Shown: positions 1-6,014, counted from the stretch's first letter. The stretch: DNA of 10,046 nt from Halobacteriales archaeon SW_9_67_24 (GCA_003022685.1 PXSV01000122.1:1712-11757), one strand, 5' to 3'. The notes: generated by a model from the letters alone, not told the origin. Program-made: numbers and translations.

Positions 1-740
1 ATCGCCTCCTGTTTTTTCTTGATAACCTCGCGTGCATCGTCGATGATCGAAACGAAGTTGCCGTACTCGAAGGGGCGAAGCAGCGTCGAAACGAGTTCCC
101 GGTGCTCGTCGGAGAGTGCGGCTGTCGGTGCTCGTTGTTCGGTCGTCGCGTTCTCGAACAGTGCGAGGAACACCGGACGCAGATCGACCGACTCGATGAT
201 GCTGTGGGTGTACGAGTCGGGGTCGTACCGTACGAATATCCACCGCAGGCCGTCGGTAGCGAACCCGAAATCGGACTCGAACTCGCGCTGGCTAAGCCAG
301 CTCTCGACCTGGTCGAGCCCGTGCCCGCGGTTTTCCAGCTGCTTGTTGATCGGTTCGGCCTCGATCAGGAGCCGCGAGGAGTCCACGCCCTCGATGTCCC
401 TGAGCGGGATCGCGTAGTCGGCCTGCTCGCCGCGTTCGGCCGAAAAGTCGCCGGCTTCGGACCCATAATCGTCGTAGCCGAGCGCATCCAGCAGTGGTTC
501 GATCACCCGGTTTTGTGTCAGCGGCTCCGGGTCCAACCGGTCCCGAGTGAAGTCCGACCGCATCGTGTACCGGCCCGGCTGGGCCCGGAACACTTCGTCG
601 AGCGTGTCGTCGTCGATCTGGTCGCGGAGGCGGCCGATGCCGTCAGCGATCGTTTCGATAAGTCGCGCCTCGTCGGCGTCGGTCACCGCCGTCTCGAACT
701 CGGCCACGTCGAACGCCGTCCGTGTACCCTCGGCGGACAT
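1..740 (-). CDS. N-terminal part of probable type IIG (Eco57I-like) restriction-modification protein, cut by window edge
   Basis: An open frame of 246 codons runs without a stop from an ATG at 740 to the window edge, so the C-terminal part lies outside. Residues 60-95 (TRDRLDPEPLTQNRVIEPLL and the following LGYD) and 105-150 (ADYAIPL, LLIEAEPINK, GHGLDQVESWL) have the layout of the HsdR_N-like PD-(D/E)xK nuclease domain that begins large haloarchaeal type IIG enzymes. There the domain precedes an N6-adenine methyltransferase with an NPPY motif. Residues 151-196 (ATDGLRWIFVRYD, then VDLRPVFLALFE) continue that pattern. The expected nuclease residues are Asp108 and Glu127, but the usual Lys of ExK is Glu129; Lys133 lies four residues further on. 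The methyltransferase part is not visible, so the family assignment comes from memory of similar proteins. A type I R subunit or a stand-alone nuclease-like protein are alternatives. The gene is divergent from sdhA. Confidence 0.6.
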   Translation of the reverse strand, partial: MSAEGTRTAFDVAEFETAVTDADEARLIETIADGIGRLRDQIDDDTLDEVFRAQPGRYTMRSDFTRDRLDPEPLTQNRVIEPLLDALGYDDYGSEAGDFSAERGEQADYAIPLRDIEGVDSSRLLIEAEPINKQLENRGHGLDQVESWLSQREFESDFGFATDGLRWIFVRYDPDSYTHSIIESVDLRPVFLALFENATTEQRAPTAALSDEHRELVSTLLRPFEYGNFVSIIDDAREVIKKKQEA

Positions 741-973
741 CGGTGAGATGCCCTATCGTGCAGGCGACCGAGTAATCAATCTGGCCGTTCCGTTTGCGCC
801 TACACGGATCATCGAGGAGTGCCTGGATCGTCTCTCCGATGAACGCACGCTGAACCGAGGGTCGTTTTCGGTCGGTGGGGACCGACCATCGAACGGCGCT
901 GGTCGGGGTCGGAAACGACCTCGAAGCAAACCCTCATAGGGGAATAGGTTCAAGATATGGCCAAGAGCGAACA
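741..973. promoter_or_regulatory. Divergent intergenic region with two small inverted repeats
   Basis: This 233-nt spacer must hold promoters for both the minus-strand restriction-like gene and sdhA. A perfect 7-bp inverted repeat (GGTCGGT at 870-876, GGGG loop, ACCGACC at 881-887) and a 5-bp one (GGTCG at 907-911, GAAA loop, CGACC at 916-920) lie 54-104 nt upstream of sdhA. The AT-richer segment at 931-957 (containing GGAATAGG and CAAGATAT) is the likeliest site for the sdhA promoter, but no box fits cleanly. For the minus gene, the ATTGATTACT stretch (771-780, read on the minus strand) is about 33 nt from the ATG. Short frames through this region look like chance readings. Confidence 0.45.
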
Positions 974-2851
974 ATGTACGAACACGATGTCATCGTGGTC
1001 GGCGCGGGCGGGGCCGGCCTTCGCGCGGCGATCGCAGCCGAGGAGGAGGGCGCGGACGTCGCGCTCGTCTCGAAACTCCACCCCGTGCGGAGCCACACCG
1101 GGGCCGCCGAAGGCGGGATCAACGCCGCGCTCCGCGACGGCGACTCATGGGAGGACCACGCCTACGACACGATGAAGGGATCCGACTATCTGGGTGATGC
1201 CCCGGCGATCGAGACCCTCTGTCAGCAGAGCCCGAGCGAGGTCATCCAGCTCGAACACTGGGGGATGGCCTTCTCTCGCGAGGACGACGGCCGGATGAGC
1301 CAGCGCCCCTTCGGTGGGCTATCCTTCCCCCGCACGACCTACGCCGGCGCGGAGACGGGCCATCACCTGCTCCACACGATGTACGAGCAGGTCGTCAAAC
1401 GCGGCATCCAGGTCTACGACGAGTGGTACGTCACCCAGCTCGCCGTCACCGACCACGACGATCCCGAGGATCGGGTCTGTCACGGCGCGATCGCCTACGA
1501 CGTCCAGACCGGCGAGGTCGAGGGTTTCAAGGCTCGCAACGGCGTGATCCTCGCGACCGGCGGCCCGGGCCAGGTCTACGATCACACCACCAACGCGGTG
1601 GCGAACACCGGCGACGGCCAGGCGATGGCCTATCGTGCGGGCGTCCCCCTCGAAGACATGGAGTTCGTCCAGTTCCATCCCACCACGCTCCCTTCGACAG
1701 GAGTCCTGATCACCGAAGGGGTCCGTGGCGAGGGCGGTATCCTCTACAACAAGGAAGGCGAGCGGTTCATGTTCGAGAACGGGTACGCGAACAACGTCGG
1801 CGAACTCGCCTCCCGTGACGTGGTCGCCCGCGCCGAGCTTACGGAGGTCAACGAGGGCCGCGGGTTCGACGATGACCACGTAATGTTGGACATGCGCCAC
1901 CTCGGCGAGGAGCGCATCACCGATCGATTAGAGAACATCATCCACCTCTCGGAGGACTTCGAGGGCGTCAACCCCCTCGAAGAGCCGATGCCGGTCAAAC
2001 CGGGCCAGCACTACGAGATGGGCGGGATCGAGGTCTCCGAGAACGGCGAAACCTGCATCACCGGCCTCTACGCAGCGGGCGAGTGCGCCTGCGTTTCGGT
2101 CCACGGCTCGAATCGATTGGGCGGGAACGCGCTGCCCGAACTCATCATCTTCGGGGCGCGTGCGGGTCGCCACGCCGCGGGCAAGGAGATGGAAACCGCC
2201 GAAATCGAGACCGGCCCCTCGGCGAGCATCGAGCGCGCCGAGTACGACAGTCCGGTGTCGCCGGGCGCGCTCGGCACTACCGACGACGACGTTGCAGCGG
2301 ACGGCGGTCGAGCGTCGGATGACGGAGAGCCGACCGCAACCGACGGAGGTGCGGCACTCGCCGGGATCGACGAGACCGTCGAGCGCGCGCTTGAAGCCGA
2401 GCGCGACCGCATCGAACACCTGATGGACAAAGACGAGGGTCGCCAGCACGCCGCGATCCGTGCCGAACTTCAGGAGGCGATGACCGAGAACGTGAACGTC
2501 TTCCGGAACGAGGAGGGCCTGAAACAGGCGCTTCGGGACATCCGTGCGGCGCGGGAGGACTACGACGACGTCTACGTTTCCGACCCCTCGCGCACCTTCA
2601 ACACCGATCTCCAACACACCATCGAGACCCGGAATCTCATCGACCTCGCCGAGGCGATCACCCTCTCGGCGCTCGCGCGCACCGAGTTCCGGGGCGCACA
2701 CTGGCGCGAGGGCTATCAAGAACGCGACGACGAGGACTGGATCAAACACTCGATGCTTGCGTGGAACGACGGTGCGCCCGATCTCTACTACAAGCCGGTG
2801 ATCCTCGAAGGCGAGGACAAGGAGTACGAGCCGAAGGTTCGCAGTTACTAA
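974..2851 (+). CDS. sdhA: Succinate dehydrogenase / fumarate reductase flavoprotein subunit
   Basis: This 625-residue protein is the FAD-carrying catalytic subunit of complex II. It oxidises succinate to fumarate in the TCA cycle and passes electrons to the iron-sulfur subunit at the cytoplasmic face of the membrane. The N-terminal dinucleotide fold carries GAGGAG (10-15). The SHTGAAEGG motif (40-48) holds His41, matching the histidine that binds FAD covalently. Substrate-site residues are recognisable: His235 and Thr237 in FHPTTLP, Glu248 and Arg251 in TEGVRGEGG, Arg281 in SRDVVARA, His346 in GQHYEMGGI and Arg381 in SNRLGGNALPE. The C-terminal domain ends with the typical EYEPKVRSY. Start: ATG 974 puts MYEHDVIVVGAGGAG at the terminus as in haloarchaeal SdhA; an upstream in-frame ATG at 875 would add 33 unrelated residues. 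A Gly/Asp/Ala-rich stretch at about 412-465 joins the two domains. SdhB, C and D, normally in the same operon, are absent upstream and downstream here. Confidence 0.96.
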   Translation: MYEHDVIVVGAGGAGLRAAIAAEEEGADVALVSKLHPVRSHTGAAEGGINAALRDGDSWEDHAYDTMKGSDYLGDAPAIETLCQQSPSEVIQLEHWGMAFSREDDGRMSQRPFGGLSFPRTTYAGAETGHHLLHTMYEQVVKRGIQVYDEWYVTQLAVTDHDDPEDRVCHGAIAYDVQTGEVEGFKARNGVILATGGPGQVYDHTTNAVANTGDGQAMAYRAGVPLEDMEFVQFHPTTLPSTGVLITEGVRGEGGILYNKEGERFMFENGYANNVGELASRDVVARAELTEVNEGRGFDDDHVMLDMRHLGEERITDRLENIIHLSEDFEGVNPLEEPMPVKPGQHYEMGGIEVSENGETCITGLYAAGECACVSVHGSNRLGGNALPELIIFGARAGRHAAGKEMETAEIETGPSASIERAEYDSPVSPGALGTTDDDVAADGGRASDDGEPTATDGGAALAGIDETVERALEAERDRIEHLMDKDEGRQHAAIRAELQEAMTENVNVFRNEEGLKQALRDIRAAREDYDDVYVSDPSRTFNTDLQHTIETRNLIDLAEAITLSALARTEFRGAHWREGYQERDDEDWIKHSMLAWNDGAPDLYYKPVILEGEDKEYEPKVRSY

Positions 2852-2858
2852 GACCCAC

Positions 2859-2871
2859 TTTTTTACTTTAT
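2859..2871 (+). terminator. T-rich terminator after sdhA
   Basis: Eight bases after the sdhA stop lies TTTTTTACTTTAT. Archaeal RNA polymerase terminates at such U-rich tracts without needing a hairpin. A GC hairpin (2883-2899) follows about 12 nt later. The position argues that the sdhA transcript ends here and does not continue into the gene at 3171. Confidence 0.6.
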
Positions 2872-3170
2872 CGGGTGTCCTCGCGCGCCTCCGGCGCGCT
2901 GCGGGCACCGCTCCTCGCAAAAACCTGGACTAAAAACATCCGCTCACCCGGCCTTCGGCCTCGTTCGCGATGAACCGCGCTCGCTACGCTTGCGCGGATG
3001 CTACACTTTCCACGACCGCAAACCGCACAGCACCGCCCGAGCCCTCGGCCCGCGAAGCGCGCCTCGCCCTCGATCCGCCAGGCACCGCACCGCCACCGCA
3101 GCTACCGAACCAAAATCCGACGCCGAGATACGAGCGGTGGGTTGATACGGACCACGCCGATAGAGAAGGC
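2872..3170. repeat. Structured non-coding intergenic element with inverted repeats and ACCGC repeats
   Basis: Most of this 319-nt gene-free gap shows two kinds of structure. The left half has nested or adjacent inverted repeats: GCGCGCC/GGCGCGC (2883-2889 and 2893-2899, TCC loop), GGCC/GGCC (2950-2953 and 2957-2960, TTC loop), CCGCGC/GCGCGG (2975-2980 and 2992-2997), and an outer pair CATCCGC/GCGGATG (2937-2943 and 2994-3000) enclosing the last two. Between the first hairpin and the outer pair is an A-rich stretch (AAAAACCTGGACTAAAAAC, 2919-2937). The right half is C-rich with six ACCGC copies (3015, 3022, 3032, 3084, 3089, 3095). From memory, similar AAAAAC-plus-hairpin and CACCGC-rich intergenic stretches recur in haloarchaeal genomes, so a dispersed repeat is plausible; its copy number cannot be seen from one window. 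No convincing gene lies in it. Confidence 0.45.
3142..3147 (+). promoter_or_regulatory. TATA-like box for the gene at 3171
   Basis: TTGATA is centred about 26 nt before the ATG at 3171, the distance expected if transcription starts at or next to the start codon (leaderless mRNA). No Shine-Dalgarno motif precedes the ATG, which fits. The match to the haloarchaeal consensus is only partial. Confidence 0.4.
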
Positions 3171-3719
3171 ATGCGTGTTCGCGACTGGCAGGACATTCTG
3201 GAAGAAGTAACTGATTCGGGGGCCGACCCCGGCGGCTGGCGAGCAGTCGCTGGCGATCGGAATCGTGGAATCGGCGAGGACATGTACCTCGGCCACCCCT
3301 CGGCAGGCGTCTTCCAGCTCAAGACCTACGCGAAAAATCCCTTCGAGGTCCAGGGCGTCGGCAGTCGAATCGCCAGGCGAATCGACGACGACCTCGACCC
3401 GCTCTTTCCCGAGAGCGAGGCGGGTCGCTTCGGCGTCCAGTCGCCGATGGCCGACGAAGACGAGGCCGAGCAGGCAGCGACGGAACTCGAAAGCGTGCTC
3501 GAAACCCACGCCGACGCGCCGACGACGCCCGACGCCCTCTTCGAGGACGTGATGGGCGCGCTCGACAGCCCCGCCTATGGCCCGATGGAGTACGACCAGT
3601 ACGACCGCCCAGAGGGGCTCGACGAGTTCGCCGACGAGTTCGAGGAGGCCGAACGCCTGCTCGATGCCGAACTCGACGACCTCGTCGAGGAAAACGACAC
3701 CAACCGTGGCTTCCAGTAG
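3171..3719 (+). CDS. Conserved-looking acidic hypothetical protein (182 aa)
   Basis: I do not recognise a named family. The first 80 residues look like a compact domain with several Gly and aromatic positions: MRVRDWQDILEE, then GGWRAVAGDR, GEDMYLGHPSAGVFQLKTYA, NPFEV and GVGSRIARRIDDDLDPLFP. The rest (about 92-176) is very acidic and helix-prone, including EFEEAERLLDAELDDLVEE near the end. There is no signal peptide, membrane segment or Cys cluster, so it is probably cytoplasmic. The start at 3171 is chosen because it follows a TATA-like box at leaderless spacing and the acidic haloarchaeal composition begins there. The in-frame upstream reading from 2970 is basic and Pro-rich and runs through the repeat element. 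Codon use resembles the neighbours, so it is very likely a real gene; its function is unknown. The following gene starts 30 nt after its stop and has its own TATA-like box. Confidence 0.75.
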   Translation: MRVRDWQDILEEVTDSGADPGGWRAVAGDRNRGIGEDMYLGHPSAGVFQLKTYAKNPFEVQGVGSRIARRIDDDLDPLFPESEAGRFGVQSPMADEDEAEQAATELESVLETHADAPTTPDALFEDVMGALDSPAYGPMEYDQYDRPEGLDEFADEFEEAERLLDAELDDLVEENDTNRGFQ

Positions 3720-3721
3720 GC

Positions 3722-3727
3722 GTAAAT
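3722..3727 (+). promoter_or_regulatory. TATA-like box for the gene at 3750
   Basis: GTAAAT directly follows the TAG stop of the preceding gene and is centred about 25 nt before the ATG at 3750, consistent with a leaderless transcript starting at that codon. It suggests the gene pair 3750-4372 has its own promoter, although read-through from 3171-3719 is possible. Confidence 0.45.
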
Positions 3728-3749
3728 CCCGTCCCCGCCTTCGATCGGT

Positions 3750-4160
3750 ATGACCGCCGAAGCCACGATCGAGGCGTACTACGACACGCTCCGGGCGGGC
3801 GAATCGCTGTCTCCCTTCTTCGCCGAATCGGCGTCGGTCGTCAAGTTCGGCATCACCGATCGACTCACGGGGTACGACGAGATCGAGTCGGGCCTCCGCG
3901 AACAGACCGAGACGACGACCGACTGGACCGTCGAGAGCCGCAGGCTGGCGGTAACCGAGCGCGACTCGATCGCGTGGTTCAGCGACGATGTGCTGATGGC
4001 GTGGCGCGGCGAGGACGGCGAGCATCGCGAGCACGAGACCCGCTGGAGCGGCACGCTCGAACGCCGCGACGACGAGTGGGCGTTCGTCGGGATGCACGTG
4101 AGCACCGCCGACGCCGACACGAAAAGCGAACCGAACACCGACGGACTCGGGGAGCGGTGA
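3750..4160 (+). CDS. NTF2/SnoaL-like domain protein
   Basis: This 136-residue protein fits the small cone-shaped NTF2-like fold (SnoaL_3 type). An N-terminal helix (TIEAYYDTLRAGESLSPFFA, residues 6-25) leads to a VVKFGITDRLTGYDEIESGL segment, then alternating strands around AVTERDSIAWFSDDVLMAW (67-85), and finally HETRWSGTLERRDDEWAFVG (95-114) with MHVS. The length and the late R-W-S/T-x-x-L-x-R-x-x-x-x-W pattern are usual for the family. Members include ketosteroid isomerase-like enzymes, polyketide cyclases and many proteins of unknown role, so no reaction can be assigned. The last 20 residues are a polar tail. It is cytoplasmic by appearance. Its stop codon overlaps the start of the next gene (TGATG), which indicates translational coupling with a small membrane protein and perhaps a shared role. 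Confidence 0.75.
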   Translation: MTAEATIEAYYDTLRAGESLSPFFAESASVVKFGITDRLTGYDEIESGLREQTETTTDWTVESRRLAVTERDSIAWFSDDVLMAWRGEDGEHREHETRWSGTLERRDDEWAFVGMHVSTADADTKSEPNTDGLGER

Positions 4161-4372
4161 TGGTCGGCCCAGTATCCAGAGAGGACCGCCTCACCGCATC
4201 GCGCCGGATCAAGATCGGGTTCGTCGTCCTCGTCGGGCTTTCGGCGGGCCTCATCACGCTCCAGGGCGATGCCTCCCTCCTCGCGTTCGCGTTCGCGACG
4301 TGTGCCGGCCTCGTCGCCGGCGCGATCGTGGTCTGGCTCGCCTTCCCCCAGGGCCTCGGGTTCCGGAGGTGA
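4160..4372 (+). CDS. Small two-helix membrane protein (70 aa)
   Basis: The ATG at 4160 shares its A with the TGA of the preceding gene. A GGAG (4151-4154) lies 5 nt upstream, so reinitiation or Shine-Dalgarno-led translation is likely. After a polar, positively charged N-terminus (REDRLTASRRIK) come two hydrophobic stretches at about residues 19-34 (IGFVVLVGLSAGLITL) and 40-62 (LLAFAFATCAGLVAGAIVVW), split by a short QGDAS turn. The ending is FPQGLGFRR. This predicts a helical hairpin in the membrane with both ends inside. I do not recognise a family; such DUF-type proteins are common in haloarchaea. It converges with the gene on the other strand, leaving a 24-nt gap. Confidence 0.7.
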   Translation: MVGPVSREDRLTASRRIKIGFVVLVGLSAGLITLQGDASLLAFAFATCAGLVAGAIVVWLAFPQGLGFRR

Positions 4373-4396
4373 ACAGGAAAAGCGGGTCTTCGAGGT

Positions 4397-5416
4397 TCAG
4401 CGGGCTACGCGGTCGAGCCACTGCTCGGGCGCGTCGAGCTCCGCGTTCGTCGGCAGGTTCTCGGGACGCTGCCAGACGAGACTCGCCCCCTCCACCCCGT
4501 GGGCGTCGGCGACGGTCTCGAAGAAGGCCTTCCCGCGCTCGTACTGCCGGCGTTTCGTTCCCAGGCCGAGAAGCCGACGGACGAGCTGGGCGACCGGGCC
4601 ACGGCCCCGTCGCCGTGCCTCGACTTTCTCGCGGAGGTCGGCGTACTCGTCGTCGAACGCCCGATCCATCAGGAGTTCAGCGTACCCCTCGACCGCGGTC
4701 ATCGCGGCGTCGAGTTCGCGAAAGGCCTCGCGGTCGAGGCTGCCCTCGCCGAGCGCGTCGACCGTCCGCTCCATCCTGGCTTCGAGGTGATCGGAGAGCC
4801 ACGGGGCCGCGCCGAACTCCGCGGCGTGAGTCACTTCGTGAAAGGCGATCCACCGCCGGAATCGTGCGCGCGAGACGTCGAGTTCGTCGGCGACTCGCCC
4901 GATGTTCGGATGGACGAAGTAAAGCGCGTGATCCGCGGCTCCGCTTGCCGCACCCCCGCTCGCTGCGCCCTCGCCCGCACCGTCCGCCACGCCACGGCCG
5001 TCGCCCTCCGCGAGCAGGAGCGGGTCGTACTGGCCGAGCACGTTGTTCGCGAGGAAGGCGAGTGCGACGGTCATCGAGCCGGTGTTCGCCACCCGCGCGA
5101 GACCGGGAACGAGCGTCCGGCCCTCGATGTCGAGGGTTCCCATGACCCGCTCGAAGGTGGCGATGTTCGCGTCGATCCAGTGGTGGCGGTGCTGGACCTC
5201 GATGGTGTCGGGGAGGTCGAAGGAGACGCCGGCGACCTCCCGAACCCGGGTGCGCGCGTCGCGGACGTCGGCCGCATAGCCCGACTGCTCGTCGGGGGTG
5301 AGCGTGAGATCGCCAGGGTCGGTGGCGGCCCGTGCGGCCTCGGTGACGGCGGCCCAGTCGATCAGCCCGTCGCCGGAGGCCTCGGACACCGCTCTGGCGC
5401 TACGAAGGAGGTTCAC
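4397..5416 (-). CDS. Zinc-dependent metallohydrolase, DUF2342 (F420-biosynthesis-associated) family
   Basis: This 339-residue protein carries the zincin signature HEVTH at 193-197 within RWIAFHEVTHAAEFGAAPWL, the hallmark of the DUF2342 family found in Actinobacteria and haloarchaea. His193 and His197 should bind zinc with Glu194 as the general base. A likely further ligand or active-site acid is Glu243 in TAVEGYAELLMD, where relatives have an EGHxD-like motif. The N-terminal part has WIDANIATFERVM (80-92), usual for the family. Databases label some members as coenzyme F420 biosynthesis-associated, but that link is by association; the substrate is unknown. Residues 137-161 form an Ala/Gly-rich low-complexity insert. 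The start is a GTG at 5416, giving a first helix MNLLRSARAVSE. It lies 38 nt after the stop of the upstream gene, so co-transcription is likely. No signal peptide is seen. Confidence 0.85.
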   Translation of the reverse strand: MNLLRSARAVSEASGDGLIDWAAVTEAARAATDPGDLTLTPDEQSGYAADVRDARTRVREVAGVSFDLPDTIEVQHRHHWIDANIATFERVMGTLDIEGRTLVPGLARVANTGSMTVALAFLANNVLGQYDPLLLAEGDGRGVADGAGEGAASGGAASGAADHALYFVHPNIGRVADELDVSRARFRRWIAFHEVTHAAEFGAAPWLSDHLEARMERTVDALGEGSLDREAFRELDAAMTAVEGYAELLMDRAFDDEYADLREKVEARRRGRGPVAQLVRRLLGLGTKRRQYERGKAFFETVADAHGVEGASLVWQRPENLPTNAELDAPEQWLDRVAR

Positions 5417-5454
5417 ACCCGAGGGTGTCGCCGATCGAACAAAGGGTTTTGCCT

Positions 5455-5982
5455 CTACAGCTCTTCGAACTCGTTCTCGTCGTCGTCGACGCCGAACTCG
5501 TCGTCCTCGACCGCGAACTCGTCTTCGAGGTCGTCGCCGAGATACTGCTGTGCGCCGAGCGCGAGCCCGATCAGGAGCCCGAGAACGAGCAGTTTGCGCA
5601 GCGCGCTGCCCGAGGATTCCTCCTCGTCGTCGTCCACGTCCTCGTCGATCTCGACGACGGTGTCGCCGGTCTCCTCGTCGTCGGTCGCTTCGACCGTACC
5701 AGCGCCACCGTCCGCGCCAAGCGGGTCGATGCCGGCGTCGGGCTCGCTTTCGAACGACGTGTCGGTGTCGACGCCGGTGTCGGTGCCGACGTCAGCATCG
5801 GTGTCGAAGGTGTCGTCGTCGTCATCGGTCGAGAACCCGGTGTCGGATTCGGCGTCCTCGGAGCCGAGGCCGAGGCGGTCGCGCAGCAGCTCGCCGATGT
5901 CGGAGCTGAGCTGGACATCGCTCGTGAACTCGTTGTCCTCGCTGTGCAAGTGGAGTTCGAGCAGTGTAACTTTGTCTGCCAT
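5455..5982 (-). CDS. Acidic single-pass membrane protein of unknown function (175 aa)
   Basis: Three parts are visible. Residues 1-38 are a small ordered-looking segment (MADKVTLLELHLHSEDNEFT, then SDIGELLRDRLGLG). Residues 41-126 are a highly acidic, Thr/Ser-rich linker with short D-T-type repeats (DTDADVGTDTGVDTDTS, 60-76). Residues 127-147 (SALRKLLVLGLLIGLALGAQ) form one transmembrane helix with positive residues before it. A 28-residue acidic tail follows. There is no N-terminal signal peptide. By the positive-inside rule the N-terminal part should be cytoplasmic, with the acidic tail outside, but the linker charge makes this uncertain. I do not recognise a named family. The ATG at 5982 is preceded by a TATA-like box at leaderless distance. 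The DUF2342 gene follows 38 nt downstream and is probably in the same transcript. The low-complexity linker is likely disordered. Confidence 0.8.
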   Translation of the reverse strand: MADKVTLLELHLHSEDNEFTSDVQLSSDIGELLRDRLGLGSEDAESDTGFSTDDDDDTFDTDADVGTDTGVDTDTSFESEPDAGIDPLGADGGAGTVEATDDEETGDTVVEIDEDVDDDEEESSGSALRKLLVLGLLIGLALGAQQYLGDDLEDEFAVEDDEFGVDDDENEFEEL

Positions 5983-6007
5983 GCGATCGTCGTTCGTCGT
6001 CAGGTGG

Positions 6008-6014
6008 CTTATTC
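6008..6014 (-). promoter_or_regulatory. TATA-like box for the gene starting at 5982
   Basis: Read on the minus strand the bases are GAATAAG, centred about 29 nt upstream of the ATG at 5982, in the range for a leaderless or nearly leaderless transcript. It would drive the membrane protein gene and probably the DUF2342 gene behind it. Confidence 0.45.

Noticed and set aside
875..973. N-terminal extension of SdhA by 33 residues
   Set aside because: The FAD-binding fold begins right after the ATG at 974 as in other haloarchaeal SdhA, and the added residues overlap the inverted repeats of the promoter region.
741..973. Degraded remnant of sdhB upstream of sdhA
   Set aside because: Neither strand shows the Cys-rich iron-sulfur motifs of SdhB or any recognisable piece of it.
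1928..2920. Long open frame on the minus strand across sdhA (330 codons)
   Set aside because: In GC-rich haloarchaeal DNA the antisense frames of real genes stay open. The translation shows Arg/Val/Leu-rich shadow composition and no motifs, while the plus strand encodes an unmistakable SdhA.
2970..3170. Upstream in-frame extension of the gene at 3171 (67 extra residues)
   Set aside because: The extension is basic and Pro/Ala-rich, unlike the acidic protein after it. It runs through the repeat element, and the TATA-like box at 3142-3147 points to a start at 3171.
5755..5810. Possible tandem repeat or CRISPR-like array (GTCGGTGTCG units)
   Set aside because: The units are short, irregular and without spacers, and are explained by codons of the Asp-Thr-rich linker in the minus-strand protein.
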